Assembly (NCBI RefSeq): GCF_011064615.1
Contig: NZ_JAALJH010000039.1
Span: forward strand, 16,903 to 80,902
Length of the DNA stretch: 64,000 nt
Direction: 5' to 3'
Source of the DNA: Aquisphaera insulae
GTDB lineage: Bacteria; Planctomycetota; Planctomycetia; Isosphaerales; Isosphaeraceae
The translations under genes were made by a program, and so were the position numbers. How positions within the stretch are numbered: the stretch's first letter is position 1; each line of letters starts with the position of its first letter. A model generated the notes under the pieces. The model worked only from the letters and a program-made list of their open reading frames with translations, was not told the DNA's origin and ran no database searches. Shown here in pieces: positions 34,336 to 42,860 of this stretch.

Positions 34336-35931
34336 CTAGAGCTCCGAGGCGGCCGCCGCGAAGCCTCCTTCGAGGGACTCTTCCTCGATGGCCTCATCGG
34401 CCGTGCCATCGGCCTGCGCGGCCCCGCGGCCGGGCAGGCCCGCGGCGCAGATCAGGGTTCCCAGGCCCAGGGTCGCGATCAGCACGTAGACGGCCGAGAG
34501 CGACTGTCCGAGCGCCGCCTGGACGGCCGCGAGGCTCTCCGCCGGGATCGTATGGTGGTCGTCCGGGCGCAGGACCACGGCCACGTCGATGCCCCCGGCC
34601 CCGGCGGCGGCGAGGAGCCGGCCGAGCCTCCAGGCCAGGGCCGCGCCGAGCACGCCGACCCCGATCGCGCCACCGATCGTCCGGAAGAAGATGGCCGCCC
34701 CGGTCGCCACCCCACGCTGGCCCCACGACACGGCGTGCTGCACCGCCAGGATGAAGCTCAGCGAGGTCAGGCCCATCCCCGTCCCGACCGCCGCCAGCGC
34801 CGCCGTGAACGCGAATCGCGTCCAGCGCGGGTCGAGCGAGCCGGCGACCAGCCCGAGCAATCCGAGGCCGATCATCACGGCGCCGATCATGCCGCCGCGG
34901 CGGAACCCCCATCGCACCGTCGCCTTCGCGGCGAAGGCGACGCTGATCGCCCACGCCAGGAAGAGGGGTGTCAGTGCCGAGCCCGCCTCGCCCGGGCTCC
35001 CCCCGCGCACGCCCTGGATGAACAGCGGGACGAACGTCTCGAGGCCGAAGAGGATGCCGCCGACCAGGAAGTTGCCGACCAGCGACGCCGCGATCACGGG
35101 CCGGACCATCAGGTCCATCGGCAGGATCGGATCCTCCGCACGCAGCTCGCGGAAGACGAACCCGACCAGGAGGACCGCCGTCAGGACCCCGAGCAGGAGG
35201 TCGGCCCGCAGGCCGAGCGCGGAGCCGTCGAGGACGATCAGCAGGAGGGTCGACAGCCCGGCCGTCAGCAGCCCCGCCCCGGCCCAGTCGATGGGCGCCA
35301 CGACCCGGCGCTCCACCTTCTCGTGGAGGCAGACCACCAGCATCAGCATCGCCACGGCCGCGAACGGGACGCTCACGAAGAAGACCCAGCGCCAGCTCAT
35401 CTGCATCGTCAGCCAGCCGCCGATGACCGGCCCGCCGATGCTCGATAGTCCCCAGACCGCGCTGAAGAGGCCCTGGATCCGGGCCCGTTCCCGGAGCGTG
35501 AAGAGGTCTCCCAGCAGGGTGAGCACGATCGGGCCGACGGCCCCCGCGCCCAGCCCCTGGAGCGTCCGCATGGCGATGAGTTGCCCCATGGTCTGGGAGG
35601 TTCCGGAGAGCATCGAGCCCACCGAGAACATCCCGAGGCCGAAGAGGAGCACCCGCTTGCGGCCGAAGAGGTCGGCGAGCTTGCCGTAGATGGGCGTGCT
35701 GACGGTGGAGGCGAGGAGATAGGCCGAGATGACCCACGGATAGATCTCGAACCCGCGAAGCTGGGCGATGATGGTGGGCATGGCCGGCGAGACCACAAGC
35801 TGCTCCATCGCCGTGACCATCATCGCGACCATCAGCGCGACCGTCACCTGCCTGCGGCGAGGGATGGGGGCCGGCTCATCCTTGCTTCCCTTGCCGTCAT
35901 CCCCCGACGCAGCATCAATCTCCCCATCCAT
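34336..35931 (-). CDS. MFS drug/metabolite exporter, DHA2 (14-helix) type
   Basis: 531 aa from the ATG at 35931, which has AGGAG at the right distance; an ATG 30 bases upstream is possible but its ribosome site is too close. MFS motif A is seen as GKLADLFGRKRVLL, motif C-like sequence as WGLSSIGGPVIGGWL, and RTLQGLGAGAVGPIVL lies between. About 14 hydrophobic segments fit the EmrB/QacA (DHA2) group of proton-driven multidrug efflux pumps. No membrane fusion partner or regulator is adjacent. Substrate cannot be predicted. Confidence 0.88.
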   Translation of the reverse strand: MDGEIDAASGDDGKGSKDEPAPIPRRRQVTVALMVAMMVTAMEQLVVSPAMPTIIAQLRGFEIYPWVISAYLLASTVSTPIYGKLADLFGRKRVLLFGLGMFSVGSMLSGTSQTMGQLIAMRTLQGLGAGAVGPIVLTLLGDLFTLRERARIQGLFSAVWGLSSIGGPVIGGWLTMQMSWRWVFFVSVPFAAVAMLMLVVCLHEKVERRVVAPIDWAGAGLLTAGLSTLLLIVLDGSALGLRADLLLGVLTAVLLVGFVFRELRAEDPILPMDLMVRPVIAASLVGNFLVGGILFGLETFVPLFIQGVRGGSPGEAGSALTPLFLAWAISVAFAAKATVRWGFRRGGMIGAVMIGLGLLGLVAGSLDPRWTRFAFTAALAAVGTGMGLTSLSFILAVQHAVSWGQRGVATGAAIFFRTIGGAIGVGVLGAALAWRLGRLLAAAGAGGIDVAVVLRPDDHHTIPAESLAAVQAALGQSLSAVYVLIATLGLGTLICAAGLPGRGAAQADGTADEAIEEESLEGGFAAAASEL

Positions 35932-36076
35932 TCCTGGCTCCTGCTTGTTCCGGCGCCTCATTCCTCCCGGCGAACCATGAATTCTACCGGTCTCGCCAAC
36001 CCCGACACCCCGGAACCCATTGGGGCTCGCGCGCCGTCCTCCAGGAAAGGGGGAAGTCCGCGGCTCGGCGGCATGG

Positions 36077-38230
36077 CTACTCGATCCAGACGGGCTGGGT
36101 GAAGGCGCCGTTGCGAGCGATATCCCAGACTTCCAGCCTGGCCCAGCGTCGGCCGGCCAGGCTCAAGGGGACTTCGAGGGTCCGCATCGCGAAGGCGGGC
36201 ACGTCGGACAGGTCGATCCGTTGCCGGTGAACCGCGTCGCCATCCCCGGAGACGACCTCCGCGAAGGCGAGAGGGAAGGTGCCGCGGACGGTCGCGTGGA
36301 GGGCGGCCCTGCCATCCGCGGCGAGCCGAACCGTCGAGCCCGACTCGCCCCCGGAGATCGAGAACTCGGGGACGAGGACCTCCCCGGTCGTCACGAAGAA
36401 GCGTCCTCCCCGAAGGGCGTCCAGCAAGGGCGCCCAGCCCTCCTCGAAGCGCGGGACGCGGTCCAGGCGGACGTAATTCACGTTCATGTGGCCGTAGAGC
36501 TCATGGGTGTGGTCGAGCTTGAACACGTCCACCTCGCCGAGGACCTGCTTTCGATTTCCCCAGTTCGCCATGTCGTCCAGCAGGTCGAGGACTCGACGGC
36601 CCAGGCGGTCGTCCGACAGGTCGGCCGGCATGGCCTTCCAGGCCGCGCCCAGCCACCGATCGGAGGTGAAGAAGTCCTCCTTCCGGAAGATGTCCGGGGT
36701 CCAGCTCGAGGCCTTGATCCGCGCGTGGGCGGTCCACGCCAGTCCCCGCTCGGTTTCCAGGAGCCGGAGCATGTCCGCCCGATCGCCGACCCGGTAGAGC
36801 TTGCCGAAGTCGGGATGCGGCTCGACGAACGGCTGGCCCGGCGACCGGCTCATGATCCAAGCGACCGGCCGGGGGAAGAGATAAAGCCAGTGGCCCGCGT
36901 CGCGGCCCGGCGCGGGGAGTCCCAGGTGCACGTTGGCTTCTTCCCCGGGGATCATCAGGAAACCGTCGCCGGAGAGTCGCCGGCACTCGTCGAACATCGC
37001 CCGCAGCTCCTGGAGCCGGCGCGGGCCCGGGTCGCGGGGATGGCCGTCGCCGTGGAACTCGGCCAGGTGGACCATCTCCACCCCCATCTCGCGGAACATC
37101 CCCACGCAGTCGGGCACGACCGGCGGCAAACCCCTCGCCTTGCGGTCGAGCGCGGCCATGGCCATGGCCATGTGGAAATGGCTCGTGAACGTGCGGTGGC
37201 CCGGGATCGCCGGGAAGCGGTCGCCGTTCGTGAACGCGAGCGTCCGTTCCATGGCGTTTCGCGCATCGCCGGGCGAGATCTGAAGGAACAGGCCGAGCCG
37301 TTGGGCCGATCCCGGCGGGGCATTGAACCAGGGGACGTAGGCGCCCCCGCCGCGCTCGGTCTGGCGGATGCCGAACCCGAACCGATCGTCGAGCGAGCGG
37401 TGCTTCCGCCCGGCCCAGACCGTCTGCTGGTTGTCCGTGAGGTCGCGGGGGAAGAAGTACTGGTGCGGCGGCGGGAAGCAGGCGACCGATCCGCTCGACC
37501 CGGAGAGCACGACGGCCCGATGCCGAACGGCGATCGAGCGATCGGGCTCCGCTCGATTGAGCTCGACCTCCCGGAAGGCCCCCTCGGTGTCGGTCCACGC
37601 CAGCCGTTCCCCGGCCGACTCAGGTCCGCCCATCAGGCCGAGATCGTACAGATAGGCCGTCCTCGGCTCGCTCGTCGTGAGCACGGCTTCGAGCTGGACC
37701 AGGCCGCAACCGGGCGAGACCGTGATCTGCCACTCGCCGGTGAAGGGACCGGCCGAGAGCTCGCCGATCGCCACGGTCACCCGCGGGCCGTGGCGTCGAA
37801 CCTCGACCCGCTTGAGGTCGAGTCGCGATCGATACGATCGATGCGGCCGATTGGCGGGCGTGTCGAAGAAGGTGTTGAACACGCTCATGCCCGGCGGCCG
37901 TCCGCCCGGCTCCCTCCGGTCGCCGACGACGACGAACGCGGCGGGGTCGACCCCCTCGAGGGGCGTCCTGGTTGCCCCACCGGGCTCGCTGATGACGGAC
38001 AGCTCGGCGAGGAGCGGTTTACCCGGCCGGCCGTCGATGACGAGCCGGCCGCGCTGGTGGTTGCCGATCGGCCAGAGCATCGTGGTGCGTCCGTCGTCCG
38101 CGACGACCTGGGCCGCGCCCCCATCCTCGCCGGGGGGGACGGCCGGAGCGATGGGCTGGGAAGCGGCCGCCGGGGCGAACAGGCCGCACGTCAAGGTGAG
38201 CAGCCACCACCTCCGCGATCGTCGGTTCAC
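36077..38230 (-). CDS. Secreted PHP-like (CehA/McbA-type) metallohydrolase candidate
   Basis: 717 aa from a GTG at 38230 that overlaps the upstream stop (GTGA); the frame is open further upstream only as a shadow of the methyltransferase-like gene. The signal peptide is RRWWLLTLTCGLFAPAAAS. Residues about 30-330 are beta-rich. The second half carries HRTFTSHFHMAMAMAAL, with an HxH-type pair, then MVHLAEFHGDGHPRDPG and FLMIPGEEANVHLGLPAPG, and LDHTHELYGHMNVNY, a set of His/Asp/Glu clusters consistent with the PHP fold used by CehA/McbA-like proteins. The family assignment is moderate and the substrate unknown. Confidence 0.65.
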   Translation of the reverse strand: MNRRSRRWWLLTLTCGLFAPAAASQPIAPAVPPGEDGGAAQVVADDGRTTMLWPIGNHQRGRLVIDGRPGKPLLAELSVISEPGGATRTPLEGVDPAAFVVVGDRREPGGRPPGMSVFNTFFDTPANRPHRSYRSRLDLKRVEVRRHGPRVTVAIGELSAGPFTGEWQITVSPGCGLVQLEAVLTTSEPRTAYLYDLGLMGGPESAGERLAWTDTEGAFREVELNRAEPDRSIAVRHRAVVLSGSSGSVACFPPPHQYFFPRDLTDNQQTVWAGRKHRSLDDRFGFGIRQTERGGGAYVPWFNAPPGSAQRLGLFLQISPGDARNAMERTLAFTNGDRFPAIPGHRTFTSHFHMAMAMAALDRKARGLPPVVPDCVGMFREMGVEMVHLAEFHGDGHPRDPGPRRLQELRAMFDECRRLSGDGFLMIPGEEANVHLGLPAPGRDAGHWLYLFPRPVAWIMSRSPGQPFVEPHPDFGKLYRVGDRADMLRLLETERGLAWTAHARIKASSWTPDIFRKEDFFTSDRWLGAAWKAMPADLSDDRLGRRVLDLLDDMANWGNRKQVLGEVDVFKLDHTHELYGHMNVNYVRLDRVPRFEEGWAPLLDALRGGRFFVTTGEVLVPEFSISGGESGSTVRLAADGRAALHATVRGTFPLAFAEVVSGDGDAVHRQRIDLSDVPAFAMRTLEVPLSLAGRRWARLEVWDIARNGAFTQPVWIE

Positions 38231-39825
38231 GTCGCCTCCTCCGCGGGTGCCGCCTGATCCTTCCCAGCCTTCGCGACCTTGACGGGCCGGCTCGTCCGCA
38301 CGAAGCGGGCGATGAAGCGGGCCTCGCAGTCGTGGAGGTGCGGCCAGATCTGAAGCGTGCCGCCCGTGTTGGCATCCTCCAGGGGGTGCGGGAACGCCTC
38401 CAGCCGGAACTCGGGCTGCGACTGGAGGAATGCCGCGACGACCTCGGACGTCTCGGCCAGCGTCACCGTGGGGACCGTGTAGATCAGGATACCCCCGGGC
38501 CGGACCGCCGGGGCCGCGGTGGCCAGCATCCGGGTCTGGGCCTCGACCAGGCGCGGGAGGTCCTCCTTGCGGACCGTCCAGCGGACCTCGGGATGGCGTC
38601 GCCACGAGCCGACGTCGGAGCTGGGGGGTTCCACGATCACGCCGTCGAACGAGCCGGCCTTGGCGGGCAGGTGGCGGCCGTCCCACGACTTGGCGGCGAT
38701 GTTCCGCCAGGGGAACTTGCGGAACCGGACGGAGGCGGCGCGGAGACGCGGCTCGTTCTCGTCGGTCGCGACCACGGCCCCCTTGCCCTGCATCAGGCAG
38801 CCGAGGTGGAGCGCGACCAGGCCGTTGCCGCCGTGGACGACCCACCAGCGCTCGCCCGGATCGGGGTCGGCCACGCGCCCGACCGCCTGGGAGGCGAGGT
38901 CCTCGATGGCGAGCTCCCCCTCCTGAAGGGCCCGCTGGCCGCGGAGGTCCGTGTCCGGATCGAGCTTCGCGGCCGAGGTCCACCGGCGATGAATCCAGGG
39001 CTTGAGCCCGGCCTCGCGGAGCTCATTCCAGATGGTCTTCTCGGTCCCTCCGCGGATGCCGACCCAAAGCGGGCAGGGCAACTGGAGGGTGAAGAGGAAC
39101 GCGAGCCGCTTCCCCTTGGCCGGCGTGTCGCCGGGCGGCACCGGGAGTTGATCGCGGAGCCAGGCGGGGAAGAGGAGCCACGGGTCGGCCGTGACCGGCC
39201 GCCCCTGGACCCATCGCTTCAGCGCCTCCGCGCGGGCGGTCCAGTTCGGGGCGTCGCCCGCGGCCATCATGGCGGTGCGGGGTATGCCGGCCTTCTCGGC
39301 CCAGATCCGCGCCGAGCCGTCGATCTCGGTGGAATCCAGCGCCGAGGCCAGCGCGAGCTGCTCCTCCACCTGCACCAGCCGGAGGGGTTCGATCCAGCCC
39401 CACCAGCGCAGCAGGGCGGAGATCGACCGGGTGGCGACCCGCCGATGGCTCCACGAGGTCTCCTTGCGTCCCTCGAGCGCCGCGGCCAGCGCCGGCTCGA
39501 GCCGCTTGCCCGAGTCGAGGACGGCCTTCATGACCTTCGGCGTGAGCGAGGCGGTCAGGGCGGCGACCGCGGCGTAGGACTTGATCCGGGGGACGCCGAG
39601 CTTGCCGGGTCCGGCCGGGTCCTTCGCGGCGAGACCCGGCCGGGCCGGGAGGCGGGCCGGGTCCGACTTCCTCGGCGACTCCCTGGCCGGCTCGGGCTTC
39701 CCCGGGAGCGTCGGCCGTTCCACGCGATACCCCTTCGGCCGCTGCGAGGGCGGCGGCAACGAGGGGCGCGCCACCGGCGCAGCGACGTCGGGACTCGGGG
39801 TCTGTCGGGAGCGTTTGCGAGCCAT
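38227..39825 (-). CDS. RsmB/NOP2-like RNA methyltransferase homologue without catalytic cysteines
   Basis: 532 aa. The first 75 residues are Pro/Arg-rich and disordered. A helical RsmB-like N-terminal domain follows (SWSHRRVATRSISALLRWWG), then a Rossmann-type domain. The usual motif IV, DAPCSGxGxxRRHP, reads EPPSSDVGSWRRHPEVRW, with Ser402 in place of Cys; the usual motif VI, YSTCS, reads IYTVPT, with Pro452 in place of the nucleophilic Cys. The SAM-binding loop is also altered (WVVHGGNGLVALHLG). It therefore has the framework of an rRNA m5C methyltransferase but probably no such activity. Its stop overlaps the GTG of the next gene. Confidence 0.75.
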   Translation of the reverse strand: MARKRSRQTPSPDVAAPVARPSLPPPSQRPKGYRVERPTLPGKPEPARESPRKSDPARLPARPGLAAKDPAGPGKLGVPRIKSYAAVAALTASLTPKVMKAVLDSGKRLEPALAAALEGRKETSWSHRRVATRSISALLRWWGWIEPLRLVQVEEQLALASALDSTEIDGSARIWAEKAGIPRTAMMAAGDAPNWTARAEALKRWVQGRPVTADPWLLFPAWLRDQLPVPPGDTPAKGKRLAFLFTLQLPCPLWVGIRGGTEKTIWNELREAGLKPWIHRRWTSAAKLDPDTDLRGQRALQEGELAIEDLASQAVGRVADPDPGERWWVVHGGNGLVALHLGCLMQGKGAVVATDENEPRLRAASVRFRKFPWRNIAAKSWDGRHLPAKAGSFDGVIVEPPSSDVGSWRRHPEVRWTVRKEDLPRLVEAQTRMLATAAPAVRPGGILIYTVPTVTLAETSEVVAAFLQSQPEFRLEAFPHPLEDANTGGTLQIWPHLHDCEARFIARFVRTSRPVKVAKAGKDQAAPAEEAT

Positions 39826-39910
39826 CCGGGGGGAGCCTCAGGGACGAAGCCAGGTGGGATTCGGGCGGGTGAGTCGCGACGTCGCCCTCACCCCTTGGCG
39901 GGCCGGCGGC

Positions 39911-41827
39911 TCAATCCCATTTCAGGATCGCGCCGGTGTCGGCGCTGGTGGCCATCTTCGCGTAGCGGGCCAGCCAGCCGGTCTTGAACGGGTTGGGCCG
40001 CGGGGTCCAGCTCTCGAGGCGGGCGGCGAGCTCCTCATCGGAGAGGCGGACGGAGAGCTTGCCGGCGGGGATGTCGATCTCGATGAGGTCGCCGTCGCGG
40101 ATCAGGCCGATCGGTCCCCCCACGGCGGCCTCGGGGCTGACGTGACCGATCGAGGCCCCCGCGCTGCCGCCGGAAAAGCGGCCGTCGGTGACGAGCGCGC
40201 ACTTGTCGTCCAGGCCCACGGCCTTGATGGCCGTCGTGGGGGCGAGCATCTCCTGCATGCCCGGCCCGCCCTTCGGCCCTTCATTGCGGACGACGATCAC
40301 GTCGCCGGCCTTCACCTTGCCGAAGACGATGCCGTTGTAGGCGTCGATCTCGCTCTCGAAGATCACGGCGGGTCCCGAGTGCTTGTACATCGACTTGCTG
40401 ACGCCGGCCGTCTTGACCACGGCCCCCTTGGGGGCGAGGTTCCCGGAGAGCATCGTCAGCCCCCCCGTCTGCGAGTAGGCCCGGTCCGTCGGCCGGATGA
40501 CGTCGAAGGGATCGAAGCCGTCGCCGGAGCCTTGCCCGTCACCATTCCCGCCGGATCCGTCGAGCGGCCCGGGTTCCACGCCCTCCCCCTCCGCGTCGAG
40601 CAGCGCCAGGCCGGCCGCCTGCGACCGCGACTCGGCGGCGACGCTCGGGACGGTCCACGCCTGGCTGGTCCGCTCGCCGCCGGGGCGGACCTGGGCCCAG
40701 GTCCGGGCCGCGGTGACGGCGGTCGCTTGCCGCACGTCGTAATCCGCGATGTTCTCGCCCAGGCTCTTGCCGGTGACCGTGCGGCAGGAGAGGTCCAGGA
40801 GCCCGGGGCAGCCGCGGGCGACCTCGCCCAGGATGGTGTGGATCCCGCCCGCGCGGGCCACGTCCTCGATGTGGTAATGGCTCGAGGGGCTCACCTTGCA
40901 GATATTGGGCGTCTTCTTGCTCAGCTCGTCGATCCGCTCCAGCGAGAAGGGCACGCCGGCCTCGTGGGCGATGGCCAGGATGTGGAGGACCGTGTTGGTG
41001 CTGCCCCCCATGGCCATGTCCAGGACCATGGCGTTGTCGAAGGCCGCCGCCGTGGCGATCTCGCGCGGGAGCAGGCCGTGACCCTCCCCCTTGCGGCCGA
41101 ACTCGACGGCGAGCTCGACGACCCGCTTCGCCGCCCGCTCGAAGAGCAGCTTGCGATCGGCCGAGGTCGCCAGGATCGTGCCGTTGCCGGGGAGCGCCAT
41201 GCCGATGGCCTCGGCCAGGCAGTTCATGCTGTTGGCCGTGAACATCCCCGAGCAACTGCCGCAGGTCGGGCAGGCGACCTGCTCGATCTCGAGCAGCTCC
41301 TCCTCGGTGATCTTGCCGTTCGCCTTTTGGGCGCCCGCCACGAAGGCGTCGATCAGGTCCACGGTCTTGCCGCTGGCCGTCTTGCCGGCCTCCATGGGGC
41401 CGCCGGAGACGAAGACCGTGGGGATGTTCACCCGCATCGCGCCCATGAACATGCCGGGGACGATCTTGTCGCAGTTGGGGATGCAGATCATCCCGTCGAA
41501 CATGTGCCCCTGGATCATGGTCTCGACGCTGTCGGCGATCAGCTCGCGGGAGGGGAGCGAGTACTTCATCCCCGCGTGCCCCATGGCGATGCCGTCGTCG
41601 ACGCCGATCGTGTTGAACAGGAACGGGACGCCCCCCGCGGCGCGGATGCACTCCTTGACGTAGTTCCCCACGGCTTGGAGGTGGACGTGGCCCGGGATGA
41701 TGTCCACGTGGCTGTTGCAGACGGCGATGAAGGGCTTGTTCCAGTCCTGCTCGGTCACGCCGGTCGCGCGGAGCAGGCTGCGATGGGCGGCGCGTGCGTC
41801 ACCCTTCTTGATCGTGTCGGAACGCAT
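39911..41827 (-). CDS. ilvD: Dihydroxy-acid dehydratase with a large internal insertion
   Basis: 638 aa from ATG 41827 (MRSDTIKKGDARAAHRSLLR). It converts 2,3-dihydroxy-3-methylbutanoate (and the methylpentanoate analogue) to the 2-oxo acid in valine, leucine and isoleucine synthesis. The Fe-S cluster cysteines are present in AVCNSH (residue 37), CIPNCDK (115-121) and CPTCGSCSG (186-194). GGSTNTVLHILAIAHEAG and TGGLTMLSGNLAPKGAVVKTAG are family hallmarks. The usual length is about 560 aa; the excess is a Gly/Ala/Ser-rich insertion at about residues 363-441, between GENIAD and the DVIRP motif. The enzyme is otherwise intact. It appears to be a single gene. Confidence 0.95.
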   Translation of the reverse strand: MRSDTIKKGDARAAHRSLLRATGVTEQDWNKPFIAVCNSHVDIIPGHVHLQAVGNYVKECIRAAGGVPFLFNTIGVDDGIAMGHAGMKYSLPSRELIADSVETMIQGHMFDGMICIPNCDKIVPGMFMGAMRVNIPTVFVSGGPMEAGKTASGKTVDLIDAFVAGAQKANGKITEEELLEIEQVACPTCGSCSGMFTANSMNCLAEAIGMALPGNGTILATSADRKLLFERAAKRVVELAVEFGRKGEGHGLLPREIATAAAFDNAMVLDMAMGGSTNTVLHILAIAHEAGVPFSLERIDELSKKTPNICKVSPSSHYHIEDVARAGGIHTILGEVARGCPGLLDLSCRTVTGKSLGENIADYDVRQATAVTAARTWAQVRPGGERTSQAWTVPSVAAESRSQAAGLALLDAEGEGVEPGPLDGSGGNGDGQGSGDGFDPFDVIRPTDRAYSQTGGLTMLSGNLAPKGAVVKTAGVSKSMYKHSGPAVIFESEIDAYNGIVFGKVKAGDVIVVRNEGPKGGPGMQEMLAPTTAIKAVGLDDKCALVTDGRFSGGSAGASIGHVSPEAAVGGPIGLIRDGDLIEIDIPAGKLSVRLSDEELAARLESWTPRPNPFKTGWLARYAKMATSADTGAILKWD

Positions 41828-41975
41828 GGAGGACCTCGATTTCGGTGGCACGAAGCGATGGACGACCATCGTAGCAGATGGAGGACCCCGCGTTCCACCC
41901 GCGATGGCGACGGCCGGGGACCGAATGAAATGGCCTTGCCATGCGTCCTGGACATCGAGCGGCGATAACTTGTGG

Positions 41976-42572
41976 TCACCGCCAGATGAAGTGTCCCATC
42001 AGGAGCCCCGCGATGAACGCCATCGGCACGGCCATCAGCACCAGGAGCGACCAGGCCAGGACGGTCGCCGGCTGGAGGACGACCTCGCGAACGGGCGGGT
42101 AGTCCGGATCTTGCCGCCGGAGGGAGGGCGAATCGATCGCGATCGAAGGCAAGGCGGCGACCAGGACCTCGTCCACCGGTGCGAGCTCGGGGGGGACCGG
42201 GACGGGGATCTCGAACCGGAGAGGCTCCTCGGCGGAACGTCCGTCCCGCTCCCGGCGGGGGCCTCCCGGGGCCTCGGCGGCCGCGGGAGAAGGCTCGGGA
42301 GACGTGACGATGAGGTTGGCGAACTCGCCTTCCGCCCGGATGTCCTCGGGCCGGATCGACGCCAGGTCGTCGGGGATCGCCGCGACGATCTGGTCCATGA
42401 GCGACGGCTCGGCCCCGCCCCGGGCCTCGGGGGCGGGGGCATCGTCGGGCTCGGGGACCACGAGCTCGGTCTTGCATCGGGGGCATTCGACGGCGGTCCC
42501 CACCTTCCGCGAGGAGGCGCCGATCAACTGCTTGCAGCGATAGCAACGGAACCTGAGCGTCGTCTCCGCCAT
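41976..42572 (-). CDS. Zinc-ribbon membrane-anchored protein
   Basis: 198 aa from ATG 42572 (MAETTLRFRCYRCKQLIGAS). A zinc ribbon of MJ0042/FmdB type is formed by CYRC near residue 10 and CPRC near residue 29. A long acidic, Pro-rich, probably disordered middle follows, and one C-terminal membrane helix (LAWSLLVLMAVPMAFIAGLL). The frame is open a long way upstream, but only as the antisense reading of the divergent hydrolase-like gene. The architecture, cytoplasmic ribbon plus tail anchor, is common in planctomycetes, with no known function. Confidence 0.8.
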   Translation of the reverse strand: MAETTLRFRCYRCKQLIGASSRKVGTAVECPRCKTELVVPEPDDAPAPEARGGAEPSLMDQIVAAIPDDLASIRPEDIRAEGEFANLIVTSPEPSPAAAEAPGGPRRERDGRSAEEPLRFEIPVPVPPELAPVDEVLVAALPSIAIDSPSLRRQDPDYPPVREVVLQPATVLAWSLLVLMAVPMAFIAGLLMGHFIWR

Positions 42573-42860
42573 GGTCGTGGTCCTGGTGGCCGGGCGTCGG
42601 GAGGACCTTTCCGGTCCCGTGGATCCCAGGTTACGCGTCGGATGCCGGGCACGCCACACCCCCGCCCCGCACTCCGAGGGCCGCGGGATGTCTCGGCGAA
42701 TTGGCCTGCAATGGCCGCGAGTTCGAAGTGTAGACTGTTTCAGCGAGAGGGAACCGAGAGCACCCGCGACAACCCGCACGACCCACCGAGTCAAGTCGAG
42801 TCGTGCGCCGGCCGTCGAGGACGTGCGAGGGGACGAGACGTCCCGGAGGAGGGGAAGCCC

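Noticed and set aside
34249..35448. Plus-strand open frame opposite the MFS exporter gene
   Set aside because: Highly charged low-complexity translation with no hydrophobic core, while the minus strand encodes an obvious 14-helix exporter.
42690..42740. Possible promoter TTGGCC / TAGACT before the hydrolase-like gene
   Set aside because: The spacing between the two hexamers is about 24 bp, too long for a sigma-70 promoter.
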